The notes under the pieces were generated by a model. The model ran no database searches, was not told where the DNA came from, and saw only the letters and a list, made by a program, of their open reading frames with translations. The translations under genes and the position numbers were made by a program. DNA of 64,000 nt from Pseudomonas chlororaphis (GTDB lineage Bacteria > Pseudomonadota > Gammaproteobacteria > Pseudomonadales > Pseudomonadaceae), in contig NZ_JSFK01000040.1 of the NCBI RefSeq assembly GCF_000783395.1, positions 61,559-125,558 on the forward strand. Direction: 5' to 3'. Below, piece by piece: positions 1 through 8,612 of this stretch; position 1 is the first letter of the stretch; every line of letters begins with the position of its first letter.

Positions 1-10
1 TCCATGGCGG

Positions 11-35
11 CGTTCCCACGCAGAGCGTGGGAACG
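11..35. repeat. short REP-like palindrome
   Basis: A perfect hairpin made of the halves CGTTCCCACGC and GCGTGGGAACG lies just downstream of the flavin reductase gene. The same palindrome recurs at 60858-60880. It may act as a transcription end signal for the minus-strand cluster, but there is no clear T tract. Confidence 0.55.
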
Positions 36-43
36 ATCAGTCA

Positions 44-703
44 TCAACGCTCTGGCCAAAACCGTTCGCCACCGCCCGGCGCTTCCGTCCACGCTTGCAA
101 CGAGCGGGTCGGCAGGTCGAAGTAATCGCGGGTTCGCGCGTAACCATGGCCGCCCATACGGCCGATCGCATCCAGGCCCAATTGATCGATGTACAGCGTC
201 TTCGGATCGATCAGCTCATCGCGCACATGCGCCATCAACACCTCGCCAAAAATGATCTCCCGCGACTGACCAATGTTCAGTGCCATCATCCGTCGGCATT
301 CCAGCGCGACCGGCGCTTCGCCAATGCGTGGGCATTTCACTGTGGTGCCGGCAATCGCCGTCAGGCCGGCAGCGGTCAGCTCATCGAAACCCGGCGCGAA
401 CGGCACGGCGCAAACGTTCATCGCTTCCACCAGTGCATCGCTGACGATGTTCACGGTGAACTCCTGATTCAACTGGATATTACGTGTGGTGTCTTTCGGA
501 CTCTGGTCACCGTAGTTCTCCACGCCCAGCGCGAGAATCGGCGGGTCGGCCGACAGTGCATTGAAGAAGCTGAACGGCGCAGCGTTGACGCGACCTTCGC
601 CATCAATGGTGGTGACCAGTGCGATGGGCCGGGGCACGACGCTGCCGATCAGGATCTTGTATTTTTCCCGTGGGCTGAGCTGGCTGAAATCAAAGCTGTG
701 CAT
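44..703 (-). CDS. flavin reductase family protein (FMN-binding split barrel)
   Basis: This 219-residue protein resembles the DIM6/NTAB flavin reductases, which bind FMN and often supply reduced flavin to a partner monooxygenase or oxidase. The N-terminal stretch LIGSVVPRPIALVTT (about residues 18-32) and the following NAAPFSFFNALS are typical of the FMN-binding split barrel. The last 50 residues are less conserved. It is the final gene of a minus-strand cluster, 11 bp after an amidohydrolase, so it probably serves the same catabolic route. No monooxygenase partner is present in the window. The family is clear; the substrate is not. Confidence 0.8.
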   Translation of the reverse strand: MHSFDFSQLSPREKYKILIGSVVPRPIALVTTIDGEGRVNAAPFSFFNALSADPPILALGVENYGDQSPKDTTRNIQLNQEFTVNIVSDALVEAMNVCAVPFAPGFDELTAAGLTAIAGTTVKCPRIGEAPVALECRRMMALNIGQSREIIFGEVLMAHVRDELIDPKTLYIDQLGLDAIGRMGGHGYARTRDYFDLPTRSLQAWTEAPGGGERFWPER

Positions 704-714
704 GGTAGAAGTCT

Positions 715-2202
715 CTAAAGAAGTGGATCAATCGCGCTCAACGGCGCATCGGCGCCGTAGTCATCGGCGAACGGAATGGCCGGCTGGAACAGGGTTTTCC
801 AGTCCGGTCGGGCAAAGGCGCGGTCGCTGTGGCTACGCATCAGTTTTTCGTATTGGCGCTGCGCCTGGCGTTGCAGGGCGGGGTAGTCGACGCCGTTGAC
901 CTGACCGTCGTGCATCACGCAGCGACCGTCGATATAACTGGCGATGCAGTCGTCGCCGCGCCCGGCCAACAGCAGGTTTTTCAGTGGATCGAACAGCGGC
1001 CCCAGATGCAGGCCGCGCAGGCTGAACACGGTGATGTCGGCCTTGGCGCCGGGCGCCAGACGGCCGAGGTCATCACGACCCAGCGCCCGCGCACCGCCGA
1101 GGGTTGCGGCGTTGTACAGGTCGAGGCTGCTGGTCAACGCCGGGCTGCCCTCCATCAGCCGCGCAATGTTCAAACCGTGGCGCATGTTCTCCAGCAGATC
1201 CGCCGGCCAGGTGTCAGTGCCCAGCGCAAAATTGATGCCCTTGGCCCGATAGCGACCGAACGAGTTCAGCGCCTCGCCGTCACGGGCGAACACCAACGGG
1301 CAATGCACCAGACTCGCACCGCCATCGATCACCCGTTGCAGGTCGTCATCGCCAGCGCTGTAGATGCCGTGTGGCAACAGGCTGCGCGGCGTGAGCAAGT
1401 CCAACTGTTGCAACCAGCCCAACGGCGAAGTCCCGCGCAACTGCTCGACCATCGCCACTTCACTGAGCGCCTGACAGCAATGCAGGCGCATCGGTGCATT
1501 CAGTTCGCGGCTCAACGCCGAGGTGCGTTGCAGCAGCGCGGGGGTGCAGGTCTGGATGCGATCGGGCAGCAGTGCGCCGCGAAGCAAACCGTCGTGCGCG
1601 CCGTCGAAATTCTTGAAAAAACGTTCAGCGGCATCCAGTCCCGCCAACCCGCGATCCTCATCCCAGTGATGGCCGAGGCTGCCGTCGGCGCGCCAGTAAC
1701 TCATGCCGCTCATGTAGCAGGGGCCGAGGTATGTCCTTAAACCGAGTTCGCCCGCCACATCGGCGACAGCGGCAAATTCGTCGTAGGTTTCCGCCCACTC
1801 GCGGTAGTACATCGAGGTGATCGGCATCGCCGTGGTGATGCCGTTGCGGATCAACTGAGTGAAGGCGTAGCGGTATTTGAAGACTTCTTCTTCCGGGCTG
1901 TAAGTCTCACGCGGGCCGGCGGTCAGATACTCGGACGACCACATGCGGCCCATGTTGCGTTCGTCGCCGTTATCCAGGGTCAACACGGTGGAGTCGAGAT
2001 CGCCCAGTGCATCCAGATCGATGAAGCCGGGGCCGATCAAAGCATTGCCGTAGTCGATCCACTGATCCACCGGCCCCGCATAACCGCGCCCGACAAATTC
2101 GATGCGCGAGCCGGCAAACACCACTTCGCCGTCGCGCCACAGCACATGTTGCGTGCCGTCGAAACCGACCACGCAACTGGCTTTCAGACCGAGGCGTTTC
2201 AC
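715..2202 (-). CDS. amidohydrolase (TRZ/ATZ-like deaminase or chlorohydrolase) with altered metal motif
   Basis: This 495-residue protein has the layout of amidohydrolase-superfamily deaminases: a small N-terminal beta domain, a TIM barrel and a returning C-terminal strand. Later metal-site features are present: MRLHCCQALSE, LPHGIYSAGDD and FALGTDTWP with its Asp. The usual first-strand His-x-His after PGFI is replaced by PGFIDLDALGDLD (about residues 58-70), so two expected metal ligands are missing or replaced by acidic residues. The start overlaps the stop of the upstream cytosine-deaminase-like gene by ATGA, showing translational coupling. The substrate is probably a nitrogen heterocycle or guanidine-type compound, which is inference from the neighbours. 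Confidence 0.75.
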   Translation of the reverse strand: MKRLGLKASCVVGFDGTQHVLWRDGEVVFAGSRIEFVGRGYAGPVDQWIDYGNALIGPGFIDLDALGDLDSTVLTLDNGDERNMGRMWSSEYLTAGPRETYSPEEEVFKYRYAFTQLIRNGITTAMPITSMYYREWAETYDEFAAVADVAGELGLRTYLGPCYMSGMSYWRADGSLGHHWDEDRGLAGLDAAERFFKNFDGAHDGLLRGALLPDRIQTCTPALLQRTSALSRELNAPMRLHCCQALSEVAMVEQLRGTSPLGWLQQLDLLTPRSLLPHGIYSAGDDDLQRVIDGGASLVHCPLVFARDGEALNSFGRYRAKGINFALGTDTWPADLLENMRHGLNIARLMEGSPALTSSLDLYNAATLGGARALGRDDLGRLAPGAKADITVFSLRGLHLGPLFDPLKNLLLAGRGDDCIASYIDGRCVMHDGQVNGVDYPALQRQAQRQYEKLMRSHSDRAFARPDWKTLFQPAIPFADDYGADAPLSAIDPLL

Positions 2203-3395
2203 AGACGGCTGTCCAGCAAACGACCGCCGCTGGCGACCAAGGAACCCGCGCGATAGACCTGCCGCAATGGCCGCGCAACGACGGCTTCGCCGAGGGTTTC
2301 AACCGGCATCAGCAAGAAGTCTGCACGCTGACCCAGCGCGAATCCGTAGTCCTCGATGCCCAGTGCCCGGGCGCCGTTGACCGTGGCCGCATCAAACGCC
2401 GCCGCCAGCTCATCGTCCTTGGCCAGATCAAACCGAAACGCCAGCAGCATCGCCCGTTCGAGCATGTCGCCATTGCCCATTGGCGACCAAGCATCGCGAA
2501 TGCCGTCGGAACCCAGGCAAACATTCACGCCGGTTTCGTGCAGGGCCAGAAACGGCGGTACGGCGGTGTCGGCCGGCGCCGAACTCATCAGCGAAATCCC
2601 CAACGTAGCCAAGCGTTCGGCAACCGGTTTGACCTGACTCCACGGCAACATGCCCAGGCAATAGGCGTGGCTGATCATCACCCGGTTTTGCAGGCCGAAG
2701 CGTTCGGTGTAGTCAGCGATCAGCGCGATTTCCCACAGGCCCAGTTCACCTTTGTCATGCAGGTGAATATCCACGCCACGGCCAAACTCAGCCGCCAGTT
2801 TGAAGACGAAATCCAGCTGTGCAATCGGATCGTTGTCGATGCCGCAGGGGTCGAGTCCACCGACGTTTTCCACACCCAGCGCCATCGCTTCGCGCATCAG
2901 TTCGGCGGTGCCGGGGCGGCTGATCAGCCCGGTTTGAGGGAATACCACCAGTTGCAGGTCGATCAGGTCTTTATAGCGTTCACGCAATTGCTGCATGGCT
3001 TCGACATGGCGCAGGCCGAATTCCGGGTCGATGTCGACGTGGCAGCGCATCGTCAGCGAGCCACGGGCAATGCAGTTTTCCAGCAGCGCACCGGCGCGTT
3101 CGGCGATGGGGGCTGTTACTTCGCGCAGGATGCGGCGTTCGTTGCTGATGTAATCCTTGAGCGTCGGGCCGGCGCTGTTCGGGCGCCAGGGTTGGCCGTA
3201 GAGGGTTTTGTCGAGGTGGACGTGGCTTTCGACCAAGGCGCTGGTGAGCAGTTGGTTGTGGCCATCGATGTCGCTGGCGGCCACCAGCGTGTTGGTGGCC
3301 GGGCGGCGCTGGGCGAACCGGCCGTTGTCGATCAGCAGGTCTTCGGCGGGGGCGCCGTAGGGGCGTACGTTGCGGAGCCAGTGTGGCTGGGTCAT
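2199..3395 (-). CDS. cytosine deaminase-like amidohydrolase
   Basis: This 398-residue protein resembles CodA-type deaminases, which remove an amino group from cytosine or related rings. Visible motifs are ESHVHLDK (first His-x-His), RCHVDIDP, DIHLHDKGE, MISHAYC and LGSDGIRD (the catalytic Asp). In E. coli CodA the fourth position of the HCDE box is a Glu; here the aligned box reads HLHD, so the substrate may not be cytosine. The start chosen is the ATG at 3395 (MTQPHWLRN); a longer frame runs into the intergenic repeat and is unlikely to be translated. It overlaps the next amidohydrolase by 4 bp. Confidence 0.78.
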   Translation of the reverse strand: MTQPHWLRNVRPYGAPAEDLLIDNGRFAQRRPATNTLVAASDIDGHNQLLTSALVESHVHLDKTLYGQPWRPNSAGPTLKDYISNERRILREVTAPIAERAGALLENCIARGSLTMRCHVDIDPEFGLRHVEAMQQLRERYKDLIDLQLVVFPQTGLISRPGTAELMREAMALGVENVGGLDPCGIDNDPIAQLDFVFKLAAEFGRGVDIHLHDKGELGLWEIALIADYTERFGLQNRVMISHAYCLGMLPWSQVKPVAERLATLGISLMSSAPADTAVPPFLALHETGVNVCLGSDGIRDAWSPMGNGDMLERAMLLAFRFDLAKDDELAAAFDAATVNGARALGIEDYGFALGQRADFLLMPVETLGEAVVARPLRQVYRAGSLVASGGRLLDSRL

Positions 3396-3424
3396 ACAAA
3401 CCTCGTAGGTCTTTGAATTTTTTT

Positions 3425-3774
3425 CCCTCACCCTAGCCCTCTCCCGGAGGGAGAGGGGACCGAATGGGGGAGATTGAAGATGTACACCGACCTGAAAGTC
3501 TGCCTGTGAATCCAAAGTCGACTGGTTTGAAAGCTCAGCTGTGAATCCAAAGCTGACCGGTTTGAAAGCTCAGCTGTGAATCCAAAGCTGACCGGTTTGA
3601 AAGCTCAGCTGTGAATCCAAAGTTGACTGGTTTGAAAGCTCAGCTGTGAATCCGAAGCTGACTGGTTTGAAGCTCGGCTGTGAATCCATAATCGACTCGG
3701 TTTATCAGGTCGGCGTATGGCGCAAGACACCTCGGTCAGTCCCCTCTACCCCTGGGAGAGGGCTAGGGTGAGGG
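3425..3774. repeat. composite palindromic intergenic element, copy 1
   Basis: The 392-bp gap between the amidohydrolase and the binding-protein gene is filled by an element whose outer ends are inverted copies of CCCTCACCCTAGCCCTCTCCC. Inside lie a GAGAGGGGAC arm, a tandem repeat array and an ACACCTCGGTCAGTCCCC arm. Related modules occur at 19571-19842, 24456-24646 and 63813-63871. No open frame in it looks coding. Confidence 0.7.
3504..3704. repeat. tandem array of a 35-bp unit (about 5.7 copies)
   Basis: Units begin with CTGTGAATCC at 3504, 3539, 3574, 3609, 3644 and 3678. The first four are exactly 35 bp apart; the fifth is 34 bp; the sixth is partial and more diverged. Units differ by only one to three bases, so the array probably arose by recent duplication. 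There are no unique spacers, so it is not CRISPR. Confidence 0.9.
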
Positions 3775-3787
3775 CAGCGGTTCCGGA

Positions 3788-4840
3788 TCAACCCTTGAGC
3801 TTCGACCAGATCCGATCCTGCAGCTCCCGCGCCTTGTTGCTGCATTCCTTCTCCGGGCGCAAACGCGAGGCGTACTCCTCAGGCATGTTGATCGCATCCA
3901 TCACCTTCCACTTCGGATCCAGCAACGAATCGCTCTGAATCCCGTTGGCATAAGCAATGGCGTTGGACACGGCGGCCGCGTTCTCCGGCTTCATCATCCA
4001 GTCGATAAAGATCTTCGCGTTACCCGGATGCGGCGCACTTTTCGGCACCGCAAAGTTGTCCTGAAACATCGCCAGACCTTCACGCGGATAAACGTACTTG
4101 ATCGTGCTCTTCTGCAACGTCGCCCGAGCGGTCGAGCCGTTCCAGTTCTGCATCATGATCACTTCGCCCGAGGCCATGCGGTCGACGGTGTTGTCCGAGC
4201 TGTACATCTTCAAAAACGGTTTCTGCTTTTGCAGCAATTCCAGAATGCGCTTGGCGTCCTGCGGGTTTTCGCTGCATTCGTCGACATTCAAGTAATGGCT
4301 GGCGGCGTTGATCACGCTGCTCGACGTATCAAGGGCGGCGAGCTGGCCTTGCAGCTCTTTGCGCGGTTCGAAGAACTCTTTCCACGAGTCGTCCAGTTTG
4401 CCGCCCGGCACCCGCGCGCTGTCGTAGGAGAAGCCGGTAGTGCCCCACAGGTACGGCGCCGAGAACTTGCGTCCCGGGTCGAAACCCGGGTCGCGAAACG
4501 GCCCTTTGACGTACTGGAAGTTGCTCAGGCTCGGCGCGTCGATTTCCATCAGCAGGTCCTGTTTGATCAGCGTCTGCATGATCGACTGCGACGGCACGAT
4601 CACGTCATACGCCGCGCCACCAGCCTGCAATTTGGCCAGCAGGGTTTCGTTGCTGTCGTAACCGTCCATGGTCACCTTGATGCCGGTTTCCTTCTCGAAC
4701 TTGGCCAGCAGATCCACCGGGTAGTAATCGGTCCAGTTGTAGAAAAACAGCTCTTTCGGCTCGGCGGCATGAGCGCCGAACGCGGTGAAACAACTCAGGG
4801 CCAGACCGGATACTGCCAAACGCATATTTTTGATTTTCAT
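3788..4840 (-). CDS. polyamine-type ABC transporter substrate-binding protein
   Basis: This 350-residue protein belongs to the PotD/PotF-like periplasmic binding proteins. It has a signal peptide ending at about residue 25 (FGAHA-AEPKE), followed by LFFYNWTDYYP, the hallmark N-terminal strand of the family. GYDSNETLLAKLQAGG and YDVIVPSQ are also typical. It delivers a cationic or amine ligand to the two permeases encoded just upstream. It is the fourth gene of the transporter cluster, 18 bp after a permease gene. The neighbouring deaminases suggest that the cargo is a nitrogen-rich compound rather than simply putrescine or spermidine, but that is inference. Confidence 0.85.
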   Translation of the reverse strand: MKIKNMRLAVSGLALSCFTAFGAHAAEPKELFFYNWTDYYPVDLLAKFEKETGIKVTMDGYDSNETLLAKLQAGGAAYDVIVPSQSIMQTLIKQDLLMEIDAPSLSNFQYVKGPFRDPGFDPGRKFSAPYLWGTTGFSYDSARVPGGKLDDSWKEFFEPRKELQGQLAALDTSSSVINAASHYLNVDECSENPQDAKRILELLQKQKPFLKMYSSDNTVDRMASGEVIMMQNWNGSTARATLQKSTIKYVYPREGLAMFQDNFAVPKSAPHPGNAKIFIDWMMKPENAAAVSNAIAYANGIQSDSLLDPKWKVMDAINMPEEYASRLRPEKECSNKARELQDRIWSKLKG

Positions 4841-4858
4841 AAACGGAGCGCTCCAGAT

Positions 4859-5647
4859 TTATTGTTGTTTACCGCGTTGGCCCAGCCAGAAGGCCAGCAC
4901 CACCAGGACGATGGAAATCAGCAGCATCAGCGTCGAGATCGCGTTGATCTCCGGCGTCACGCCGGCCTTGATCGCCGAGAAGATGTACACCGGCAACGTC
5001 GTCGAACCGGGGCCGGCGACGAAGAAGGTCATGATGAAATCGTCGAGGCTGACCACGAACGCCAGCACCGCACCGGACAACACCGCCGGCCACAGCAGCG
5101 GCAAGGTCACGCGGCGAAACACCTGCCATGGATTGGCGTACAGGTCGTTGGCCGCTTCCAGCAGACTCTTGTCGAGATCGTTGAGCCGCGCACGGATCGG
5201 CAGATAAGCGAAAGGAATGCAGAAGCCAATGTGCGCGACGATCACCGTCAGCAAACCGAGCTTGATCCCCAGCGCCATGAACAGCAGCAGGGTCGCCACA
5301 GCGGTGACGATCTCCGGCAGGATCAGCGGCAGGTTGATTCCGCCCTCGACCATTTTCTGCCCGTAGAACGGTCGGTAAGTCGCCAACGCCGCGAGCAGGG
5401 CAATCGCCGTGGCGCAGACCGTGGCAATGGTTGCGACGATGATCGAATTCAGCGCCGCCGTCTGAATCGACGGGTTGGCCAGAATCCGCCCGTACCAGGC
5501 GAACGAAAACTCGGTCCACACCGTCGCCGAGCGATTGGCGTTGAAGCTGTAGGCGATCAACACGAAGATCGGCAGGTACAGATACGCGAGGATCAGCAGG
5601 CTGATTTCGCGCGTCGCCGGGAGTTTTTTCAGGTGCAGGGAAATCAT
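4859..5647 (-). CDS. ABC transporter permease, PotC-like
   Basis: This 262-residue inner-membrane protein has about six transmembrane segments and the binding-protein-dependent permease signature in DLYANPWQVFRRVTLPLLWP (about residues 165-184), where the EAA loop contacts the ATPase. It pairs with the 305-residue permease encoded immediately upstream, with a 4-bp start/stop overlap. It forms the channel for the polyamine-type importer. Confidence 0.87.
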   Translation of the reverse strand: MISLHLKKLPATREISLLILAYLYLPIFVLIAYSFNANRSATVWTEFSFAWYGRILANPSIQTAALNSIIVATIATVCATAIALLAALATYRPFYGQKMVEGGINLPLILPEIVTAVATLLLFMALGIKLGLLTVIVAHIGFCIPFAYLPIRARLNDLDKSLLEAANDLYANPWQVFRRVTLPLLWPAVLSGAVLAFVVSLDDFIMTFFVAGPGSTTLPVYIFSAIKAGVTPEINAISTLMLLISIVLVVLAFWLGQRGKQQ

Positions 5648-6561
5648 GCTGTCGCCCCCCGATTAATGGTCTTCGCCGCACGGCGGCTGTACAGCGCATA
5701 GAGCACCAGCGACACCAGCAGAATCGCCAGCAACAGGAACGACAGTGAACTGCCCAGCGGCCAGTTGCGCGCGGTGCCGAACTGTTGCTGGATCAGGTTG
5801 CCGATCATCAGCGTCTTGCCGCCGCCAAGGATTGCCGGGGTGATGAAGGCGCCGAGGCTTGGCACGAACACCAGCAACGCACCGGCAATCACTCCGGGCA
5901 TCGACAGCGGCAGGATGATTCGGCGCAACGCGTGCCAGCGATTCGCGCCGAGGTCGTAAGCGGCTTCGACCAGACGCCAGTCAAGTTTTTCCAGCGTCGA
6001 ATAGATCGGCAGAATCATGAACGGCAGGAAGCTGTAGACCAGACCGACGCTCACCGCGAAATCGTTGTAGAGCAGTGTGATGCCACCGGCACTCGGGAAT
6101 AGCGCGTTAAGGCTTTGCGCGACCCAGCCGTGTTCACGCAGGATGATCAGCCACGCGTAGTTGCGGATCAGCAGGTTGGTCCAGAACGGAATCGTGATCA
6201 GCAAGACCATCAGGTTGCGTCGGCGTGGGGTCAGGCTCGACATCCACAACGCCACCGGAAAACCGAACAGAAAGCACAACACGGTGGTGCCACCGGCCTG
6301 CAACACCGAGCGCAACAGCGCTTGGGCGTAAACCCAGTTCAGTTCCAGTTCACCGTCGAAACCTTCCTGGAAAAACAGCTGCACGTAGCTTTGCAGTTGC
6401 CATTGCGCCTGCCAGTCGACACCGCCATACGTGTTGCGCGGCAGCAGGCTGATGTAGCCCATGATCCCCAGCGGAATGGCGATCAGGGCGAGCAGGGTCA
6501 ACACCACCGGGCTGAGCAAAAGCGCGCGGTTGAGGGCTGGGGAAGTGCTGCTGACGCTCAT
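5644..6561 (-). CDS. ABC transporter permease, PotB-like
   Basis: This 305-residue permease has six predicted membrane helices and an EAA loop at about residues 203-222 (EAAYDLGANRWHALRRIILP). It resembles PotB/PotH of polyamine uptake systems. Its gene starts 1 bp after the ATPase gene and overlaps the second permease gene, so the transporter is encoded as one operon. The periplasmic loop after the first helix is long, as is usual in this subfamily. Confidence 0.87.
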   Translation of the reverse strand: MSVSSTSPALNRALLLSPVVLTLLALIAIPLGIMGYISLLPRNTYGGVDWQAQWQLQSYVQLFFQEGFDGELELNWVYAQALLRSVLQAGGTTVLCFLFGFPVALWMSSLTPRRRNLMVLLITIPFWTNLLIRNYAWLIILREHGWVAQSLNALFPSAGGITLLYNDFAVSVGLVYSFLPFMILPIYSTLEKLDWRLVEAAYDLGANRWHALRRIILPLSMPGVIAGALLVFVPSLGAFITPAILGGGKTLMIGNLIQQQFGTARNWPLGSSLSFLLLAILLVSLVLYALYSRRAAKTINRGATA

Positions 6562-6562
6562 C

Positions 6563-7648
6563 TCAGGCCTCCATCAACAGGCAGGCGTGCGGCGGCAGGT
6601 GCACGGCGATGCGTTCGCCAACCGCACGGCTCTGGTTCAGGCCTTCGTTGTTTTCACGCAGCATGACTTTGATGTCGTTGTTCAGGCGGCACTGGTACAG
6701 CGTCGCGGTGCCGACGTAGAGCACCGCTTCGATCACCCCGCGCAGGTGATGCGGCTGGCTGGCGTCGACCAGTTGCGAGCGTTCCGGACGAAACGCCAGT
6801 TGCACGCTGCTGCCATTGAAAGCCTGCGGCTGGCAGGCAATCTCGACTGGCATGCCGTTGGGCACGAAGAGCTTTTCGTTGTGCTCGCCGTGTTTGAGCT
6901 GGCCGGGGAGGAAGTTGATGTCGCCGATAAACTGCGCGACAAAATGATGTTTCGGGTGTTCGTAGATATCGGTTGGCGTGCCGATCTGCAGGATCTTGCC
7001 GGCCGACATCACGGCGATGCGGTCGGACAAGGTCAGCGCTTCTTCCTGATCGTGGGTGACGAAAATAAAGGTGATGCCGGCTTCTTTCTGCACGCGCTTG
7101 AGTTCAACCTGCATTTCCTTGCGCAGCTTGAGATCGAGCGCTGACAGCGGTTCGTCGAGCAACAGGACTTTAGGTTTCGGCGCCAAGGCCCGGGCCAGAG
7201 CCACGCGTTGTTGTTGGCCGCCGGACAATTGCGCCGGTTTGCGCCCGGCCAGATGCTCCATTTGCACCAGTGCGAGCATTTCGTTGACGCGATCGGGGAT
7301 CAACTTGCGCTCAAGACCCTGCATCTCGAGGCCGAAGGCGATATTCTGCGCGACACTCATGTGCGGAAACAGCGCGTAACTCTGGAACACCGTGTTGACC
7401 CGACGCTTGAACGGCGGCAAATCGTTGACCGGTTCGCCGGCCAGACGAATCTCGCCTTCACTGACGTGTTCGAAGCCGGCGATGGTGCGCAGCAAGGTGG
7501 TCTTGCCGCAGCCAGAGGGGCCGAGCAGGGTGAAGAATTCGTTGTCGGCGATGTTTACCGAAACATTGTCGAGGGCCGGCGCGAGGCCTGGATCCTCGGA
7601 GTACCGCTTGGAGACGTTGCGCACTTCAATTGCTATTGGTTGACCCAT
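6563..7648 (-). CDS. ABC transporter ATP-binding protein, PotA-like
   Basis: This 361-residue ATPase powers the importer. It has Walker A GPSGCGKTTLLR, the signature LSGGQQQRVALARAL, Walker B KVLLLDEPLSALD and the switch His in IFVTHDQEEA. The C-terminal 110 residues form a TOBE regulatory domain. It is the first gene of the cluster and is divergent from a GntR regulator, with 140 bp between the two starts. The sequence matches polyamine/opine-type (PotA) ATPases, but ligand specificity cannot be read from it. Confidence 0.88.
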   Translation of the reverse strand: MGQPIAIEVRNVSKRYSEDPGLAPALDNVSVNIADNEFFTLLGPSGCGKTTLLRTIAGFEHVSEGEIRLAGEPVNDLPPFKRRVNTVFQSYALFPHMSVAQNIAFGLEMQGLERKLIPDRVNEMLALVQMEHLAGRKPAQLSGGQQQRVALARALAPKPKVLLLDEPLSALDLKLRKEMQVELKRVQKEAGITFIFVTHDQEEALTLSDRIAVMSAGKILQIGTPTDIYEHPKHHFVAQFIGDINFLPGQLKHGEHNEKLFVPNGMPVEIACQPQAFNGSSVQLAFRPERSQLVDASQPHHLRGVIEAVLYVGTATLYQCRLNNDIKVMLRENNEGLNQSRAVGERIAVHLPPHACLLMEA

Positions 7649-7668
7649 AATGGTGCAATCCTCTATTT

Positions 7669-7680
7669 ATTGTATGCAAT
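7669..7680. promoter_or_regulatory. candidate operator for the divergent FadR-type regulator
   Basis: ATTGTATGCAAT is a near-palindrome 21 bp upstream of the ATPase gene start. A further ATGCAAT half-site lies at 7687-7693. FadR/FCD regulators commonly bind TTGTATACAA-like palindromes, and this gap separates the regulator from the operon it probably controls. Confidence 0.4.
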
Positions 7681-7788
7681 ATCTGAATGCAATTTAGAAA
7701 TACCCGGATTAATCTGCGTGTGCAACCCCCTTTTTCCATGGCCAGGCATCGCCAGGGGCTGGTTGCCCGACGCTAAAGGAGTGTTCGA

Positions 7789-8478
7789 ATGACCGAGAAG
7801 AAACTGGAGACCACGGTCGACCGCGTCTACCAAGGGGTTTACGAGGCGATCAGCAAGCGTTCGTTGCGCCCGGGGATGAAGCTGGGCGAGGCCTCGTTGG
7901 CCGAATTATTTAATGTCAGCCGCACGTCGGTGCGTGCAGCATTGAAGCAATTGGAGGCCGATGGACTGGTCACCACCGAGCCCAACAAAGGGGCATCGGT
8001 CTCGTTGCCAAGCAATGAAGAGATCCGTTCGCTGTTCGAAACCCGCCGCCTTATCGAGATCGGCATCGTCACCGAGCTGTGTCGCCGCAAGGACACGGCA
8101 GCGATGCAGGATTTGCGCGAACACCTGCTGCTGGAAGATGAAGCCCATGCGGCGGGCGATCATGAACGCTTGATTCACCTGCTCGGCGAGTTCCACATCA
8201 AACTGGCGCGCAGCCTGAACAATCCGGTGCTGCTCGACTGGTTCCAGAAGCTGATATCCCGCGCCTCGTTGTACGCCGCCGCGCTGGACGACGACAGCCA
8301 CGAAGCCTGCCGCGATGACGAACATCTGCGTTTGCTCGAGTACATCGAGGCCGGCAATCAAAGCGCTGCCATCGAGTTGACCTGCATGCATTTGAACGGT
8401 ATCGAGAAGGCCATTCTGGACGTCGCCGCGAAGATGAAAACTGGCTACCATCCGCTCAAGCACCTGATCGGGGTCTAG
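7789..8478 (+). CDS. GntR-family transcriptional regulator, FadR/FCD subfamily
   Basis: This 229-residue regulator has an N-terminal winged helix (about residues 12-72; LRPGMKLGEASLAELFNVSRT is the recognition region) and a C-terminal all-helical FCD ligand domain. EFHIKLA and the later HLRLLEYIE contribute likely metal-coordinating residues. It probably senses the cargo of, or a metabolite from, the divergent minus-strand cluster and controls its transcription. The start is the ATG at 7789, preceded by AAAGGAGTG. Family assignment is firm; the effector is unknown. Confidence 0.85.
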   Translation: MTEKKLETTVDRVYQGVYEAISKRSLRPGMKLGEASLAELFNVSRTSVRAALKQLEADGLVTTEPNKGASVSLPSNEEIRSLFETRRLIEIGIVTELCRRKDTAAMQDLREHLLLEDEAHAAGDHERLIHLLGEFHIKLARSLNNPVLLDWFQKLISRASLYAAALDDDSHEACRDDEHLRLLEYIEAGNQSAAIELTCMHLNGIEKAILDVAAKMKTGYHPLKHLIGV

Positions 8479-8612
8479 GCTCCGGGCAGGGATGAAATCG
8501 GCTATACCTCTAATGAAACCAATACGACTGCAGACGCTCGAAACAGACGGGCGTCGCGTCGTTCTGGCGTCGCGATTTATCGGGCAACCACCTAAGGACA
8601 CTGAGTCAGTCG

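Noticed and set aside
3504..3704. Possible CRISPR array
   Set aside because: The units abut without unique spacers and there are no cas genes in the window.
4028..5701. Open frame of 557 codons antisense to the ABC importer genes
   Set aside because: Crosses two permease/binding-protein genes and has low-complexity composition.
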